Source: Schistocerca nitens
Lineage: Eukaryota > Arthropoda > Insecta > Orthoptera > Acrididae
Direction of reading: 5' to 3'
NCBI RefSeq assembly: GCF_023898315.1
Contig: NC_064622.1
Span: 356,791,234 to 356,855,233 of the forward strand
DNA length: 64,000 nt
Positions 32,423 through 43,640 of the stretch are shown in pieces. The translations under genes were made by a program, and so were the position numbers. Every line of letters begins with the position of its first letter. Position 1 is the stretch's first letter. The notes below the pieces were generated by a model, which did no database searches, had not been told where the DNA came from, and saw only the letters and a list, made by a program, of their open reading frames with translations.

Positions 32423-32629
32423 GTAAGTAAAAATGGGAAATACAACCTGAAACAGCTGTTGCAACAAGTTTACATCATTCAAGCCTACATAATCTGTGTT
32501 TGAAGATATTCTTAAATTATTTTTGCTTCTTGGAATGTCATCAAATATAGTTTTATACTTAAACTATTTAAAAGGGATCAAATATTGCTCCTCTCCTCAA
32601 ATATTCTCCTCTCCTTTTTTATACATTTT

Positions 32630-32745
32630 ATGCAAGCTAGCATAATGATTAAGACACTGGAGGACTGAGACTCAAATATCATCTGTCTATCTTGATTTAG
32701 GTTTCTCATAGTTTTTCGCTAAATCACCACAGTTTAAATAATAGT
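32630..32745 (+). mobile_element. tRNA-derived SINE fragment
   Basis: TAGCATAATGATTAAGACAC (32636 on) is a weathered A-box region of a tRNA-like SINE head. It is followed by CTTGATTTAGGTTTCTCATA and TCGCTAAATCACCAC, the body motif that follows the tRNA-like head in a SINE common in Orthoptera. The B box is degenerate (GACTCAAATATC). The SINE identification is from memory of the family consensus. Confidence 0.6.
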
Positions 32746-34160
32746 ATGGGTCCTTAAGTAGACCATTGTTGGCTGCATTCCGCATCTTTCTCTGAATGAC
32801 ATGTGTCTCATTGCATTGGCAACATAGTAGTCGAGCTCATTTAGTGTGTGAGTTTGGGGGGGGGGGGGGGGTGAAGGGAGTGATGATCTCATGATACCTC
32901 TCATTAGATGACAAATCACACAAATTGAGTAGCAGAAGTCCGTTAAAATGGTGTCACCCATTTCAGGCATATCAAAGCTACTAGCAAGAAATACATGATT
33001 AATTGATATTCATAAATACAGGTATTGACATTCATCATGTAGAGCGTTCTACAACTACTCGTGATTTTTAACCGAAGATATTGTGATTTTCTCAGGGTGT
33101 TATATGACCCAGAATGGACTAGCTGACTTAAATTAGAATTGTAATTAAATGAGTAACCGTATACTGCAATAATATATGTTTTCATAAGCACACTTGCCAA
33201 AAAAGTTATCACTCCCTTGAGATATCATGCTAATACAGCATAACACATCTTCCCTTCATAATGGCCTCAATTTTGGGAGGAAGAGTATTTGCAAGTTTCA
33301 TCCAATGTGCCATATCCCAAAGAAGCCACTCACTGATAATTATAATCCTTTATAACTACCAAATTGCAAGGATGTTGAGTGCTACAGTCCCAGAAATTTA
33401 TTGCAGGGTTAAGATCAGACGACTTAGCAGGCCAATTGAGGTACAGTTGGGTGCCCGATGACGAATACGTGAAGCCATGTGAACATGGATGTTATGATTT
33501 TGGCAGATGGAAATGTTCACAGTTTACTCATCATGAAGATGTACAGGAAAGGGTAGCACTTGGTCACTGAGAATGTCGAAATAAAACATCCTAGCTAACG
33601 TTACATCACGGTACAAAAACACAATCCCAAAACAACACAGAATCGCTTCCAGAGTAAACTACACCCTCTACACACTGTGAGCTAAACACTTTATTGGACC
33701 ATCAAGTGACTTAGTGCCTTGTCTCTCTTGAAAAGAGGCAAAATGCCGACCCATTGGATATACTAAAAGCTTCCACTCCAGTTTTATGTCCCACTGTGAG
33801 CAATGGCCTTTTGTGAGATTTCAGTCTGCAAATATCCATTGAATGCAGTTCCCTTCACATTGTTTGCTCGAAAGCTGGCTGAAATGGACCTGCATTCACT
33901 GCTAGTTGCAATTCTTGTCAGATCTGAAACCAGTTGTCACTGACGAGGTGTGACATTTGTCCCAGATCTCTTGCAGATCTTTTACAGTCGCTGTTCTTAA
34001 GCTGTGTTACATAGGGATTTCAGAAAGTAACTCACATCTGATCCCACACTAAGACCACTGCACACTAACATATTGTCAGGTGAGAATACATGTTCTGCAT
34101 TTTGTGCTGGCAGTTTTAGGCAGTACACATAACAGTGTGCGTGTGAAATGGTGTGGTAAC
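32746..34160. other. Intron sequence, no gene; possible unclassified repeat at about 33190-34010
   Basis: It includes a G-run at 32855-32870. The stretch from CTTGCCAAAAAAGTTATCAC (33193) onward has the look of a decayed DNA transposon, but I could not identify a transposase or matching end. No coding exon of HSPBP1 is seen. Confidence 0.35.
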
Positions 34161-34164
34161 TGGA

Positions 34165-34300
34165 AATGTATCTCTACATCTACATCCATACTCCGCAAGC
34201 CACCTGACAGTGTGTGGCAGAGGGTACCTTGAGTACCTCTATCGGTTCTCCCTTCTATTCCAGTCTCGTATTGTTCTTGGAAAGAAGTGCACAGTACAGT
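34165..34300 (-). mobile_element. CR1/jockey-like LINE fragment (antisense)
   Basis: CTACATCCATACTCCGCAAG and GTGTGTGGCAGAGGGTACC near 34178-34228, then CGGTTCTCCCTTCTATTCC. This is a highly recognisable antisense segment of a widespread arthropod LINE, also present in decayed form near 8700. Confidence 0.65.
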
Positions 34301-34369
34301 ACAATTCTTGTGGACAAAAGTCGAAATTGCATACAGGTTCACCTTGAAATTCTGGCAGTATACAGATCA

Positions 34370-34600
34370 AATGCTGTGTCAGGTCCAGCCATAGTGAAAT
34401 GGTGCCAAGGCCACACAGTCATAGATGATGCTTATCAGGAAGTCCAGATTTTGCACCATATGATTTTCACCATTTTCAGAAAGCTGAAATAGCGTCTGAG
34501 TGGAAGGAGATTTTCCAACAATGAGATCATTCACACGTTGCTTCAGAAATGGTTCCATGACTTAAGGAGTAGATATCCGGTGTTGAGGTATTGAACAATT
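34370..34600 (+). pseudogene. Possible mariner transposase remnant with internal deletion
   Basis: The plus strand reads VKWCQGHTVIDDAYQEVQ near 34400, like a mariner N-terminal linker. After a stop it reads RLSGRRFSNNEIIHTLLQKW near 34495, like the C-terminal helix of mariner transposase. The catalytic middle would be missing. The similarity is short and judged by eye. Confidence 0.35.
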
Positions 34601-35523
34601 GCCAGAACATTCTGACAGTTATTGGAAACTTGGTAACTGTATTGAAAGATAGCATCATGTACCTGAATCACTTTGAAGTGTTACACAGTGTTATAATGTG
34701 TAACTTACGTTTTGAAGTGCCCTCATTCATGGCTACAAGTGGTACTCCATTCCTTGCAGACATGTTGGACAGCCCACATCGATTCATCACCAAATCTGAC
34801 AACTTAATTCACAACGTGGTCTTGGACACATCCAAATACAATAGCTCCCTTCTGCCATTTTATTAAATCTCCATTTTCACCCATCTTATCATGCTGGTTC
34901 TGTACAACCTGCTAGTATATATACACACATCACTTCACTGTCATGACCTATGTCCGCATTGGTCACATCATCACTTGATACCAGTGTGCTCTCGTAAGAG
35001 GGAGATGGGTGACTAATATTTTGTCCTGTAATTGTTTAATATTCAGTTCATTCAGTATTACTGATGGTGTATTAGTTCATATTATCAGTACAGTGCTGCA
35101 TACTGCAAACTGTATGCGTTATTTAGACATAACTCTTCTGCATGTCAGATGTGTGATAACAGAGCTTGTGAAGTGTTCATGCTAAAAACTTGCATAAAAA
35201 GTGTAGGATGCCATTTAATGAAGAGTTGACAATGCTCTGTTAGTATGAACAAGTGACAGGCAGAAGTTGTGTTATGTAATTGTATTTCATACAATTTTCC
35301 CCATAATTTTCATTGAAATAAAGTGCGGGCAACACAATAATCTCAAAACTATACAAAATTACTGTATTTAATTCTAAGTATATTTCGGGCCATATAATAA
35401 AAGTAACTCTCAGAATTCCTTAAAACTGCCATGAAGATAAATCACTAATTACAAACTTGTTCAATAGAAATGAAGAATTTGTTTGCAATTCTGGATATGA
35501 ACATATGTAAGTAAACAATTAAA
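34601..35523. other. Intron sequence, nothing recognised
   Basis: AT-rich. A 91-codon plus-strand open frame at 34591-34866 has no recognisable similarity. Confidence 0.45.
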
Positions 35524-35638
35524 CAATGGAAAATCCAGGATGGAATGTAACAGTATTAGGGAAGGAAAGTTTCCTACTCACCATATAGCGGACATGCTGA
35601 GTCGCGATAGGCACAACAAAAAGATTCACACAATTATA

Positions 35639-35665
35639 GCTTTCGGCCATTAAGGCCTTTGTCAA
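35639..35665 (-). ncRNA. Hammerhead-like core, PLE family 2
   Basis: The minus strand reads TTGACAAAGGCCTTAATGG, then CCGAAAGC. The GGCC/GGCC stem with TTAA loop and the GAAAGC box are intact. CTGACGA has decayed to TTGACAA. Confidence 0.35.
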
Positions 35666-35698
35666 TAATAGACACACACAAGCGTGCGCGTGCGCGCG

Positions 35699-35709
35699 CA
35701 CACACACGC

Positions 35710-35763
<54 letters not shown>
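35699..35763. repeat. (CA)n microsatellite
   Basis: Nearly pure CA repeat with a CG-rich start (GCGCGCACAC) inside the PLE terminus. Confidence 0.95.
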
Positions 35764-35766
<3 letters not shown>

Positions 35767-37290
35767 TGCAGTCTCAGGCAACTGAAACCATTCTGCGAGC
35801 AACAGTTCCAGTGCATGATGGGAGTGGCAACTGGGTGGGAGTAAGGAGGAGGTTAGGGCAGTGAGGGGGAGGGATAGTATGGTGGGGGTGGCAGACAGTG
35901 AAGTGCTGCAGTTTAGACAGAGGGCAGGAGAGAAGGTGGGGAGGGGGGAGAGTAGTGGAAAAGAGAGAAATATAAAGAAATTAAAAGAATGGGTGTGGCG
36001 GTGAAATGACAGCTGTGTAGTGCTGGAATGGGAACAGGGAGGGGGCTGGATTGATGAGGACAGTGTGACTAACAAAGGTTGAGGCCAGGTCAGTTATAGG
36101 AACGCAGGATGTATTGCAGGGAAAGTTCCCACCTGCGCAATTCAGAAAAGCTGGTGTTGATGGGAAGGATCCATGTGGCACAGGCTGTGAAGCAGTCATT
36201 GAAATGAGAGATATTGTGTTTGGCAGCATGTTCAGCAAGAGGGTGATCCACTTATTTCTTGGCCACAGTTTGTCGGTGGTCATTCATGCAGAGAGACAGC
36301 TTGTTGGTTGTAATGCCTACATACAATGCGGCACAGTGGTTAGCTTGTTGTAAATCACATGACTGGTTTCACAGGTAGCTCTGCCTTTGATGGGATAGGT
36401 GATGTTAGTGACCGGACTTGAGTTGGTGGTGATAGGAATGGGACAGGTCCTGCACCTAAGTCAGTTGTAAGGGTATGAGTCATGAGGTAAGAGACTGGGA
36501 GCAGGGGTTGTGTCAGGATGGACGAGTATATTGTGTAGGGTCGGGTGACGGCAGAATACCACTGTAGGAGGGGTGAGAAGGATAGTGGGCAGGACATTTC
36601 TCATTTCAGGGCACGACGAGAGGTAATCGAGACCCTGGCGGAGAATGTAATTCACGGAGAATGTAATTCACGGAGAATGTAATTCAGTTGCTCCAGTCCT
36701 GGATGGTACTGAGTTACGAGGGGAATGCTTCTCTGTGGCCAGACTTTGGGAGGTGGTGGGATGCCGGAAAGATAAGGCATGGCAGATTTGTTTTTGTACT
36801 ACATTGGGAGGATAATTACAGTCAGTGAAGGCTTCATTGAGACCCTCGGTATATTCCGAGAGGGACTGCTCGTCACTGCAGATGCAATGACCACAGATGG
36901 CTAGGCTGTACGGAAGGGACTTCTTCGTATGGAATGCGTGGCTGCTGTCGTAGTGGAGGTATTGCTGGTAATTAGCAGGTTTGATATGGAAAGAGGTACT
37001 GATGTAGCCATTTCTGAGGTGGAGGTCAACATCTAGGAAGGTGACTTGTTGGGTTGAGTAGGACCAATGAGGGAGAAGTTCTCTACTGTCCTCCGTCTAA
37101 ACTGCAGCACTTCACTGTCTGCCACCCCTACCATACTATCCCTCCCCGCCCCAGCCTCCACCTTAACCCCACCCAGTTGCCATTCCCATCATGCACTGGT
37201 GCTGCTGCTCACAGAGTGGTTTCAATTGCCTGAGACTGCAGACATGTGTGCGAGTTGCATTTGCGGAGTGTGTGCGTATGTGTGTCTATT

Positions 37291-37314
37291 GCTGACAAAT
37301 TAATGGCCGAAAGC
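37291..37314 (+). ncRNA. Hammerhead-like core, PLE family 2 (degenerate)
   Basis: GCTGACAAATTAATGGCCGAAAGC. CTGACAA and GAAAGC are kept but the 5' stem strand is deleted, so it cannot fold as a hammerhead. Confidence 0.3.
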
Positions 37315-37558
37315 TATAATTTTGTGAATCTTTTTGTTGTGCCTATCACAACTCAGCATCTCTGCTATACAATGAGTACCCACTTTCCTTCTCTAATATT
37401 GTAATCACATAATTATTTGATTATTGTTAACACCATCACCAGTAATAATTAATGTGATGCATAAAATTTTAACAACAATTAATTTAGCGTACTGTCTTCC
37501 TAACTTATTTTATGAAACTTGCAATATTCTTGTATTGCACTTAATTTGCTAATATTTC

Positions 37559-37774
37559 TTGTACATTGCACATGAACAAAAACAACTTTATACTGTAGTT
37601 AACATTACCAGTTCTGAAAAAGAAATCTTTTACTCCGTGTTGAATGTATGTGACAAATTAAGTGCACCGCCAAACATTTTGACAGAGTTGCTCAAAGTTC
37701 GAACTTACTTCCAAACTCTGCAAATGCTCTCCTATAGTGCTACACGTTTAGCATCTCCAATAGAAATTGCGTAG
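37559..37774 (+). other. Unidentified open frame in intron
   Basis: The frame encodes about 70 residues, with the segments VVNITSSEKEIFYSVLNVC and LTELLKVRTYFQTLQML, and ends in TAG. The composition looks protein-like rather than random, and no simple repeat explains it. There is no ATG of good context and no splice evidence. It may be a fragment of a transposon protein or of a retrocopied gene. I do not recognise it. Confidence 0.3.
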
Positions 37775-38169
37775 TAAGGAGTTTTGACTTATCCAAGCTC
37801 TCAAGGTCATATGTTACTAATGAGAAATACTTTTCAGATGTTGAGGTTCACAGGTTTAACTTGTTACTTACATTCAGTGCAGCACGTAATCATAGTAAGA
37901 GATAAAAACTATCTTTCTCAGTAACAACTGTGAAGCTATTGGTAAGCTAAAGCTCCCAGATGTAGCCTTTCTTTCAGTGGTACTTATTGCATAACAATCT
38001 GCGGTGTTGAGTCCATCCATAAGGTCTGCTCAGATACCACAACCAGCAATGTACTTAAAGAGGGATCAGGATTCGCATACCATTCAGGCATTCACTATTA
38101 ATCTGATAACTTATTCCTGGCACTTCCACAGCGGGTGGGGCTACTGGTTGACTGTGAATAGTGTTGTTA

Positions 38170-39937
38170 GTAGTAAAAGTAGTAGTAGTAGTTGTTGTTA
38201 TGTTGTTGTTGTTATTGTGGTGGTGGTCTTAAGTTCAAAGACTGATTTGATGCAGCTCTCCATGTTACTCTATCCTGTGCAAAGTATCTTCATGTCTAAG
38301 TAACTAATGCAACCTAGTCTTCTGAATCTGCTTAATGCATTACCCCCCATGCTTCCCTCCAATACTAAATTGGTGATCCCTTGACGCGTCATAATGTGTC
38401 CTACCAACTGATCCCTTCTAGTCAGGTTGTGTCACAAATTTCTCTTCGCCCCCATTCTATTCAGTACCTCATTAGTTATGTGATCTACCCATCTAATCTT
38501 CAGCATTCTTCTGCAGCACCACATTTCAAAAGCGTCTATTCTCTTTTTGTCTAAAATGTTTATTGTCTGTGTTTCACTTCCGTACACGGCTACACTCCAT
38601 ACAAATACTTTCGGAAAAAAATCTTCACGACATTTAAATCTATACTGGATGTTAACAAATTTCTCTTCTTCAGAAATGCTTTCCTTGCCATTACCAGTCT
38701 ACATTCTATAACCTTTCTACTTCAACCATCACTAGTTATTCTACTTCCCAAATAGCAAAACTCATAACTACTTTAAGTGTCTCATTTCCTCATCTAGTTC
38801 CCTCAGCATCACCTGATTTAATTAGACAAAATTCCATTATCCTCATTTTACTTTTGTTGATGGTTATCTTAAATCTTCCTTTTGAGACATTGTCCATTCC
38901 AATCAACTGCTCTTCCAAGTCCTTTGCCGTTTCTGACAGAATTACGATGTCATCAACAAACCTCAAAGATTTTATTTCTTCGCCGTGGATTTTAATTCCT
39001 ACTCTAAATTTTTCTTTTGTTTCCTTTACTACTTGCTCAATATACAGATCAAATAATATCGGCAATAGGCTACAACCCTGTCTCACTCCCTTCTCAACCA
39101 CTGCTTCCCCTTCGTGCCTTTCGACTCTTCTAACTGCCATCTGGTTTCTGTACAAATTGTAAATAGCCTTTCGTTACCTGTATTTTACCCCTGCCACCTG
39201 TAGAATTTCAAAGAGAGTATTCCAGTCAACTTTGTCAAAGGCTTTCTGTAAGTCTGCAAATACTATTGGCGTAGGTTTACCTGTCCTTAACCTATTTTCT
39301 ATGAGAAGTCTTAGGATCAGTATTGCCTCACGTGTTCGTACATTTCTCTGGAATCCTAACTGATCTTCCCTGATGATGTTGACTTCTACCAGTTGTCCCA
39401 TTCTTCTGTAAAGAATTCATGTTAATATTTTGCAACCGTGACTTATTAAATTTTGATAGTTTGGTAAGTTTCACAACTGTCAGCACCTGCTTTCTTTGGA
39501 ATTGGAATTATTATATTCTTCATGAAATCTGGGGTTATTTCGCCTGTCTCATAACTCTTGCTCACCAGATGGAAGAGTTTTGTCATGGCTGACTCTCCCA
39601 AAGGTATCAGTAGTTCTAACGGAATATTGTCCACTGCCAGGGCCTTGTTTCAACATAGGTCTTTCAGTGCTCTTTCAAATTCTTCATGCAGTATTATCTG
39701 TTGCATCTCAATTTCATATACATTCTCTTCCATTTCCGTAATATTGCCCTCAAGTACATCTCCCTTCCCTAGACCCTCTATATACTCCTTCCACCTTTCT
39801 GCTTTCCCTTCTTTACTTAGGACTGGTTTTCCATCTGAGCTTTTGATATTTATACAGGTGGTTCTCTTTTTCTCCAAAGGTCTCCTTAATTTCCCTGTAG
39901 GTGGCATCTGTCTGACCCCGAGTAATGTATGTTTCTA
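38170..39937 (-). mobile_element. RTE-like LINE, 3' part, split by a mariner-like element
   Basis: On the minus strand, RT pieces read DQLGFQRNVRTREAI near 39360 and PIVFADLQKAFDKVDWNTLF near 39255 (motif A). They continue with GVRQGCSLLPILFDLYIE near 39075 (motif B) and LRFVDDIVILSE near 38960 (motif C, FVDD kept). The antisense tail CAAAGACTGATTTGATGCAG near 38240 is the familiar 3' end of this orthopteran LINE, followed by (GTT)n-like repeats at 38160-38215 that represent the microsatellite tail. Frameshifts and stops are present. The upstream part continues at 41355. Confidence 0.75.
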
Positions 39938-41354
39938 CAAGGTGTTCAAAAAGTCTCTCCGCAGTGCCATATGATTGTTAGCCGCGCATGCCATATGACA
40001 CAGTAAGTGAATATACCGAAATGAAACTCAGTGCAATACAAGTTATTAATTTATTTAATATTCATTTGTACTTACAAATTTTCACATTAAATGTTAAAAG
40101 TGTCCCCCCTGTTGCTGAATACACAATTCAATTCGTCTAGTCATGTTTCCAAACACAAGCTGTAACAATTCTTCTGTAACAGAAGCAGTGAAAGTGGACA
40201 TTGCAGTTTTCAATTCATTGGTAGATTTTGGATGGTTTTTATAGACAGTTGCTTTCACTGCATCCCAGAAGAAAAAGACAGGTGGTGTTAAGTCAGGAGA
40301 TCGTGGAGGCCAAAGTCACTAGGAAATTATGCGATCACCAAAAGCATCAGCAAGCAGTGACATTGAAACGCGAGCTGTATGCGTGGTTGCACCATCTTGT
40401 TGAAAATAACCAGTCAGTATTTCACTAAACACAAGTTCTCCTGTGAGTGGGTACAGAATATCACTGCAGTATCGTGTGTTTATTGTTTCATTGAAAAATA
40501 TGGGACCCACAATCCGACGTCTAGAAATTTCAATCCAAACTCCTATTTTCACAGAATGAAGTGGTTCCTCGTGAATACAAAATAGATTTGCAGTACTCCA
40601 CATACGAGAATTTTGCAATTTCATGAACCCGGGTAAATAAAACGATGCCTCATCACTGGAAAATGTTTCATTAAGAATATCCCTTCCATTTTGCTGAACA
40701 AAATTTTTGAACAATTGACAGTAATGCAGTCTCTTGCCATGATCAGTATTTTTCAGTTCTTGCATGACTGTCACTTTGTATGAAAAAAGTTCTAATTTTT
40801 TCCTGACTGCTGTGTGGGCTGTTCTGACACTAACATCGATTTCCTGGGCGAGTTTTCTTACCGACTTGTTTGGACTCGTGGACATTTTATCAGAAATATC
40901 GAGTATAGCCTCAGACAAAATGCTACGATGACCATTTCTCAGTGCATCTGTCACTGAACCAGTACTTCGAAATTTGTTAGTCAAATCTCGCACAGTTTTG
41001 TGATGTGGGAGTGTTGTCTCCGGGAAAACCAAATTAAATGTTTGACAAACTGAGACTGTGTATTTACCCCCAGCTTTGAACATTTGATCGACCAAAAACA
41101 TGCGCTCTTCAATGGTTAGCATTTTAACAGTAACAAAAACGAAACAAATGAACAAAGGAACTAAACTTAAACGTTCACATCAACACGTAATGACACACAC
41201 CAACGATAATACTGATGCTGGCTGAGATCTAAACAAAACAGTGGAATGTTGGGAGATTCCACTTGAAGGGAAGTAACCCAGGCAGGCAAACACTCATACG
41301 GCACGTGTGGCTAACAATCATATGGCACTGCGGAGAGACTTTTTGGACACCCCG
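39938..41354 (-). mobile_element. Mariner-like transposon with ~45-bp terminal inverted repeats
   Basis: The ends TGTTCAAAAAGTCTCTCCGC (39943 on) and GCGGAGAGACTTTTTGGACA (41331-41350) are inverted. The pairing extends through CATATGATTGTTAGCC, giving ~45-bp repeats. TA dinucleotides flank both sides (39936-39937 and 41355-41356). A single transposase gene on the minus strand fills the element and is broken only by two adjacent stop codons. It sits inside an RTE-like LINE. Confidence 0.88.
40099..41155 (-). pseudogene. Mariner-like DDE transposase, nearly intact
   Basis: From the minus-strand start (MLTIEERMFLVDQMFKAGG, or about 11 residues earlier) the frame runs 278 codons to FGDRIIS. Two adjacent stops (TAG TGA, about 40316-40321) follow, and it then continues in frame: LWPPRSPDLTPPVFFFWDAV to CIQQQGGHF and TAA near 40099. 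An N-terminal helix-turn-helix pair spans SVRKLAQEIDVSVRTAHTAV. Catalytic motifs are FSSDEASFYLPGF (first Asp), YFQQDGATTHTA (second Asp) and the WPPRSPDLTPP block (third). The enzyme would cut at the terminal repeats in the nucleus. Only the double stop separates it from a full frame. Confidence 0.85.
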
Positions 41355-41745
41355 TACATCCTTACATTTGTCAGCTAGTCATTCCTGCTCAGTCATTTTG
41401 CATTTCCTGTCAATCTCATTCTTTCGATGTTTGTATTCCCTTTTGTCTGCTTCATTTACTGCATTTTTATATTTTCTACTTTCATCAATTAAATTCAATA
41501 TCTCTTGTGTTACCCAAGGATTTCTACTAGCCCTCATTTTTTTTTACCTCCTTGATCCACTGCTGCCTTCAATATTTCATCTCTGAGAGCTATCCATTCT
41601 TCTTCTACTGTATTCCCTTCCCCTGTTGTCAGTCACTCCCTATTGCTCCCTCTGAAACACTCTACAACCTGTGGTTCTTTCAGTTTACCCAGGTCCCTTC
41701 TCCTTAATTCCTACCTTTTTGCAGCAGCTATTACACCAAATTCAA
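41355..41745 (-). mobile_element. RTE-like LINE, upstream part (continuation)
   Basis: The antisense reads SRKYKNAVNEADKREYKHRK near 41440 and the linker between endonuclease and RT of the same LINE family. It is interrupted at the TA site by the mariner-like element. A T-run and small indels break the frame. The 5' end is truncated at about 41745. Confidence 0.65.
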
Positions 41746-41857
41746 GTATTGTACTGAGCAGGGTACAAAGAACCATTGAAGGAACCAAACTATAACAGTA
41801 CTAAACACTAATTTAATGGTTCATAAAGCCTTTCATGTTCCACTGGTTTCCGCCTGA

Positions 41858-42094
41858 GTTCTGAAAATCTTGCTGAGGCAAGGATTGCCAGACTCATTCA
41901 ATGCCAGTCCATCACTGTTTTATGAGCCATACTTGAAACAAGTACAGGGAAGCAATGCAGGCAAACTAGCTGAGTCAGTGGCATTTCGAGTGAACATGGA
42001 TGATGAGAAAGGAATTATGTTGGCTGCATACAGAAACCTCCTGTACAGCACAAACGACATGAGACTCGATATTACCGCAGTAGATATTGGCTAG
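41858..42094 (+). other. Unidentified 78-codon open frame, possible exon or gene relic
   Basis: The frame is open from 41858 and ends in TAG at 42092. It reads RQGLPDSFNASPSLFYEPYL, then KLAESVAFRVNMDDEKGIML and YRNLLYSTNDMRLDITAVD. The residue mix is strongly protein-like and no transposon family I know fits. An AG at 41882-41883 (GCAAGGATTG) could serve as a splice acceptor, but no polypyrimidine tract precedes it. It might be a final exon of an unidentified gene, a retrocopy, or transposon-borne. Function unknown. Confidence 0.4.
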
Positions 42095-42369
42095 AATTCA
42101 ATGACATGTCTTTTTTTTTACTACTAAAACTGTGTGAAAAATATTTGTGATCATTATGCTTGATGATTTATCTTGAAAAGGTAAGATCCACTCCCGTTGA
42201 ATACGTAATTATCTATATTTAGTTCCCATTGCAGCTCGAGATGTCAGTGGTGTCAGAGCAGCAGTCATTGCAACAGTGAACAACAGCCATCACTGCAGGG
42301 AAATTACTTTAAATATCTTGTGGCACCCATACACTAGATGTACCTGCCTATACATTTGTAAACTCTTGT

Positions 42370-42489
42370 CATTTTTCTGTGTATCACACTCAGCTGACCA
42401 TAGGCAACATTCCTCCCCCTCCCCCACCAGATTGCTGCTTCCATCCCATGTTATGTTGCATTCTGGTCTGCGATGCTGGAGTTAGCGGT

Positions 42490-42545
<56 letters not shown>

Positions 42546-42645
42546 GTACTAATTAAGACTGTGACTGAAAGCTATATATGAGTGTCTTGTAACTGTGCCT
42601 GTCTATAACTTGACATGTCTTCTTTTTGGTAAGTAAGTTATAATC
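42370..42645 (+). mobile_element. PLE family 2-related 3' terminus fragment
   Basis: CCAGATTGCTGCTTCCATCC near 42426 and the following sequence repeat the 3' region at 44955-45170. The (GT)n tract and the CTGTGACTGAAAGCT relic of the hammerhead-like core near 42562 are included, ending CTTTTTGGTAAGTAAG. No coding part remains. Confidence 0.6.
42491..42542. repeat. (GT)n microsatellite
   Basis: Uninterrupted GT repeat inside the PLE terminus. The same position holds (GT)n or (CA)n in other copies of this family (35699, 45041, 61813). Confidence 0.95.
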
Positions 42646-42664
42646 AACTGTAGATACCTCAAAC

Positions 42665-43640
42665 AAAAGAACTGTGCTGAGTAGTTGGAAAAAAGCACAG
42701 GTCACACCTGTTTACAAGAATGGTAGTAGAAGTGATTCGACAAAACTATTGCCCAGTATCCTTGACACTGATTTGTTGTAGAATATTTGAACATATCCTG
42801 AGCTTGAACAAAATGAACTACTCCATGCCAACCCGTACGAATTCTGAACAGATAGATATGCAAAACCCGACCCTCACTATTCTCACAGGACATACTGAAA
42901 GCTTTGGATTAAGGCAGTCAGGTAGATTCAGTATTTCATGATTACTGAAAAGCATTTGACTCAGTACCACATCAAAAGTTTGATCATATGGGGTATCAAG
43001 CAAAATTTGTGACTGGACTGAGGATTTTTTGGTAGGGAGGATGCAGCATGTTATCTTGGAGAGTCATCGTCAGATGTTGAAGTAACTTTGAGTGTGCTCC
43101 GGAAAGTGTGTTGAGACCCTCGCTGTTTGTATTGCATATTAATGTCCTTGTGTACACTATTAATAGTATCCTCAGACTTTTGCAGATGATGCAGTATCTA
43201 TAATAAAGTATAGCGTGAAAGTGGCTGCATAAATATTCAGTCATCTCTTGATAAGATTTCAACATGGTACAAAGATTGGCAACTTGCTGTAAATGTTTAG
43301 AAATGTAAAATTGTGCACTTCACAAAATGATAAAATGTAGCATCCTATGACTACAATATCAGTGAATCACATTTGGAATCAGCGAACTCATACAGGTACC
43401 TCCGTGTAACACTTTGAAGAGAAATGAAATGGAATGATGACATAGGCTCAGCCACGGGTAAGGTCATGGTACATTTCAGTTTGTTGGTAAAATAGGCCTA
43501 CAAAGGATATTGTTTACAAATCACTTGTGCAACCAAATCTAGAATACTGCTCAAGTGTGTGGGACCAATACCCTATAGGGCTAACAGGGGATATTGGACT
43601 TATGCAGAGAAAGGCAGCACAGATGGTCACAGGTTTGTTT
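42665..43640 (+). mobile_element. CR1/jockey-like LINE fragment
   Basis: Plus-strand RT remains: VLSSWKKAQVTPVYKNGSRS near 42685, ICCRIFEHILSLNKMNY near 42778, a DSEKAFDSVPHQKFDH motif A near 42950, VLRPSLFVLHINVLV near 43110, FADDAVSIIK motif C near 43185 and EYCSSVWDQYPIG near 43545. Stops and frameshifts are frequent. It lies directly between two PLE fragments. Confidence 0.7.

Larger units (their letters stand above)
35524..37414 (-). mobile_element. Foldback Penelope-like element (family 2)
   Basis: Minus-strand coding remains run from about 37060 down to 36080. They comprise the end of RT (QQVTFLDVDLHLRNGYIST), the linker (YILRQGLDYLSSCPEMRN, TPPTVVFCRHPTLHNILVHP), the CRTCP-like zinc motif and a broken GIY-YIG region. 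The left end (35524-35930) and the plus-oriented right end (about 37080-37414) are inverted copies of the PLE 3' terminus, both with hammerhead-like cores. A (CA)n tract (35699-35763) lies in the left arm. A 17-bp unit, CGGAGAATGTAATTCA, is repeated three times at 36639-36685. Numerous stops; inactive. Confidence 0.8.
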
